NCBI RefSeq assembly: GCF_024385525.1
Contig: NZ_JANFLU010000007.1
Span: 59,030-123,029 of the forward strand
Direction of reading: 5' to 3'
Source of the DNA: Arthrobacter sp. zg-Y238
GTDB taxonomy: Bacteria; Actinomycetota; Actinomycetes; Actinomycetales; Micrococcaceae
DNA length: 64,000 nucleotides
How positions within the stretch are numbered: the first letter of the stretch is position 1; every line of letters begins with the position of its first letter. The notes beneath the pieces are model-generated. The model ran no database searches and had not been told where the DNA came from. It was given only the letters and a program-made list of their open reading frames with translations. The translations under genes and the position numbers were made by a program. Below, one piece after another: positions 62,567-64,000 of the stretch.

Positions 62567-63916
62567 GTGAAGAGCGCCGTAGAAAACCTCACACCCACGC
62601 GGGTAAAGCTCAACGTTGAAGTTCCGTTCGAGGAACTGAAGCCGAGCATCGAAGAGGCCTACAAGACCATCGCCACTCAGGTGCAGGTCCCGGGCTTCCG
62701 CAAGGGCAAGGTTCCCAACCGCCTCATCGATCAGCGCGTTGGCCGCGGCTACGTCCTCGAGACGGCGATCAACGACGGACTCAACGGCTTCTACGCCGAA
62801 GCCGTCCAGGAAACCGGAATCAGCCCCCTGAGCCGGCCCGAAGTTGAAATCACCGAAGTGCCGGACCCGACTTCCGGCGAAGGCCAGCTGGTCTTCACCG
62901 TTGAGCTGGACATCCGCCCCGAAATCGAGCTGCCGGACTACGCCGGCCTCGAGGTCACCGTCGAGCCCGCCGAGGCTTCCGACGCCGACGTCGACAAGGC
63001 CCTGGACGAGCTGCGCAGCCGCTTCGGCACGCTGAAGTCCGTGGACCGCCCCGCCGCAGCCGATGACTTCCTGACCATGGACCTGGTCGCCAAGGTAGAC
63101 GGTGAAGAGGTGGATTCCGCTGCTGACCTGTCCTACCAGGTAGGCGCCGGCACCATGCTCGAAGGCATGGACGAGGCCGTCACCGGTCTGAGCAGCGGCG
63201 AATCCGCTACCTTCAACACCAAGCTGGCCGGCGGCGAGCACGCCGGTTCCGACGCCGTGGTCACCGTGACCGTCAAGGCAGTCAAGGAGCGCGAGCTCCC
63301 CGAGGCCAACGACGACTTTGCCCAGCTGGCAAGCGAATTCGACACCATCGCCGAGCTCCGCGAAGACCTCACCAAGCGTGCCGCCGAGTCCAAGCTGATG
63401 GAGCAGGGCGTCGAGGCCCGCGACAAGGTCCTGGAGAAGCTGCTCGCCCTCGTTGAGGTTCCGGTACCGGAATCCGTCATCGAAGAGCAGATCGAACAGC
63501 ACTTCAACTCCGAGAGCGCCCAGACCTCCGGTCCGGACCACGACACCGAAGAGCACCGCGCCGAGGTTCGTTCCAACACCGAGCAGGCGTTCAAGAACGA
63601 GATCATCCTTGACGCCGTAGCCGAGAAGGAAGAAGTAGGGGTCAACCAGAACGAACTGATCGACTACATCGTTTCCTCCGCCTCGCAGTACGGCATGGAT
63701 CCGAACCAGTTCGCCCAGCTGATCGACCAGAGCGGCCAGGTTCCGATGATGGTCGGCGAAGTCCGCCGCCGCAAGGCACTGGCCAAGGTCCTCGAACTGG
63801 CCAAGGTCACCGACACCACCGGTGCCGAGATCGACCTCACCGAATTCGTCCGGCCCGCCGGCGAAGAGGCCGAAGCAGCAGAAGCAGAAGAGCAGCAGAA
63901 CGAAGACAAGGCCTAG
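62567..63916 (+). CDS. tig: Trigger factor, ribosome-associated chaperone and prolyl isomerase
   Basis: Ribosome-bound chaperone of 449 aa. N-terminal ribosome-binding domain with the signature [17 protein letters not shown] (about 45-62), middle FKBP-type PPIase domain (about 160-245; [28 protein letters not shown]), and the helical C-terminal domain with [24 protein letters not shown]. The tail is Glu/Ala-rich. GTG 62567 is chosen for AGGAG 10 bp upstream and the standard [15 protein letters not shown] start; an ATG at 62525 would fall next to the tRNA-Pro end. Usually followed by clpP, which would lie outside the window. Confidence 0.95.
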   Translation: MKSAVENLTPTRVKLNVEVPFEELKPSIEEAYKTIATQVQVPGFRKGKVPNRLIDQRVGRGYVLETAINDGLNGFYAEAVQETGISPLSRPEVEITEVPDPTSGEGQLVFTVELDIRPEIELPDYAGLEVTVEPAEASDADVDKALDELRSRFGTLKSVDRPAAADDFLTMDLVAKVDGEEVDSAADLSYQVGAGTMLEGMDEAVTGLSSGESATFNTKLAGGEHAGSDAVVTVTVKAVKERELPEANDDFAQLASEFDTIAELREDLTKRAAESKLMEQGVEARDKVLEKLLALVEVPVPESVIEEQIEQHFNSESAQTSGPDHDTEEHRAEVRSNTEQAFKNEIILDAVAEKEEVGVNQNELIDYIVSSASQYGMDPNQFAQLIDQSGQVPMMVGEVRRRKALAKVLELAKVTDTTGAEIDLTEFVRPAGEEAEAAEAEEQQNEDKA

Positions 63917-64000
63917 CCTGTCCGGTTTCCTAAACCGCCAGTTGTGCCGCCGCGGCCACATGGCCGGCGGGCCAGTGGGTTTAGCGGTGCGGTGGCGGGC

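Noticed and set aside
62504..63961. 485-codon minus-strand frame across tig
   Set aside because: Fully antisense to trigger factor, Gly/Leu-rich shadow with no domain or ribosome site.
63930..63984. Possible terminator after tig (CTAAACC/GGTTTAG with an inner GC stem)
   Set aside because: Stem is short and interrupted, no T-run, and the downstream context is cut off by the window end.

Overview
The window is 64 kb of high-GC, gene-dense chromosome from an actinobacterium, most likely a Micrococcaceae member close to Arthrobacter. The evidence is gene content and order: fasR-fabD-fabH-acpP-fabF, homodimeric aceE divergent from DUF3052/AhpE/sirtuin, Nif3/coiled-coil/RNase H, an MptB-type mannosyltransferase, group II globin, oligoribonuclease, actinobacterial DUF3145/3052/3224 proteins, and frequent GTG/TTG starts with ATGA/GTGA overlaps. 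No prophage, transposase or CRISPR array is visible; this is core-genome sequence with a few accessory patches.

Layout. 0-4.7 kb: comM (cut by the left edge), dprA, an Ogt-family gene without its catalytic cysteine, xerC, DUF3145. A 155-bp inverted-repeat element (4730-4884) separates these from the leftward type II fatty-acid synthesis operon and its PucR-type regulator (4.9-9.9 kb). 10-13.2 kb: a UgpB/A/E-like ABC importer. 13.4-17.6 kb: a leftward trio of MatC-type dicarboxylate carrier, class III CoA-transferase and a fused carboxyltransferase. 17.8-22.7 kb: aceE facing a DUF3052-peroxiredoxin-Sir2 operon with 4-bp overlaps. 22.7-27.6 kb: tRNA-Val, a beta-lactamase-fold lipoprotein, 6-phosphogluconate dehydrogenase, cysE/cysK, msrA.

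27.7-31.7 kb: the Nif3-coiled coil-RNase H cluster, with a VOC domain fused to RNase H, then yaaA and RNase P RNA. 31.8-36.6 kb: MFS transporter, long-form GAPDH, peptide deformylase, acyl-CoA dehydrogenase. 36.7-41.3 kb: tRNA-His, oligoribonuclease, a small membrane protein and two convergent, overlapping polyprenol-dependent glycosyltransferases. 41.4-45.6 kb: DUF3224, then a leftward five-gene operon (DUF4397 surface protein, class F sortase, ECF sigma factor, anti-sigma factor, M50-type membrane protease), the most system-like unit in the window. 45.9-50.8 kb: tRNA-Arg, alpha/beta hydrolase, an SSB paralogue, a lipoprotein, two tandem-repeat arrays, ettA. 50.8-57.3 kb: two thioesterases, a linked hypothetical, globin overlapping a minimal MscS, OsmC, pepN. 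57.4-64 kb: a large secreted FG-GAP metalloprotease, rpiB, nei-like glycosylase, tRNA-Gly, tRNA-Pro and trigger factor.

Most genes are housekeeping: lipid synthesis, central carbon metabolism, redox repair, translation and DNA repair. Points of interest are altered active sites or domains (Ogt Cys to Thr, degenerate zinc ribbon, RNase H-VOC fusion, SSB without acidic tip), the sigma/sortase/protease operon, and unexplained repeats at 4.8 and 48.6-48.9 kb.
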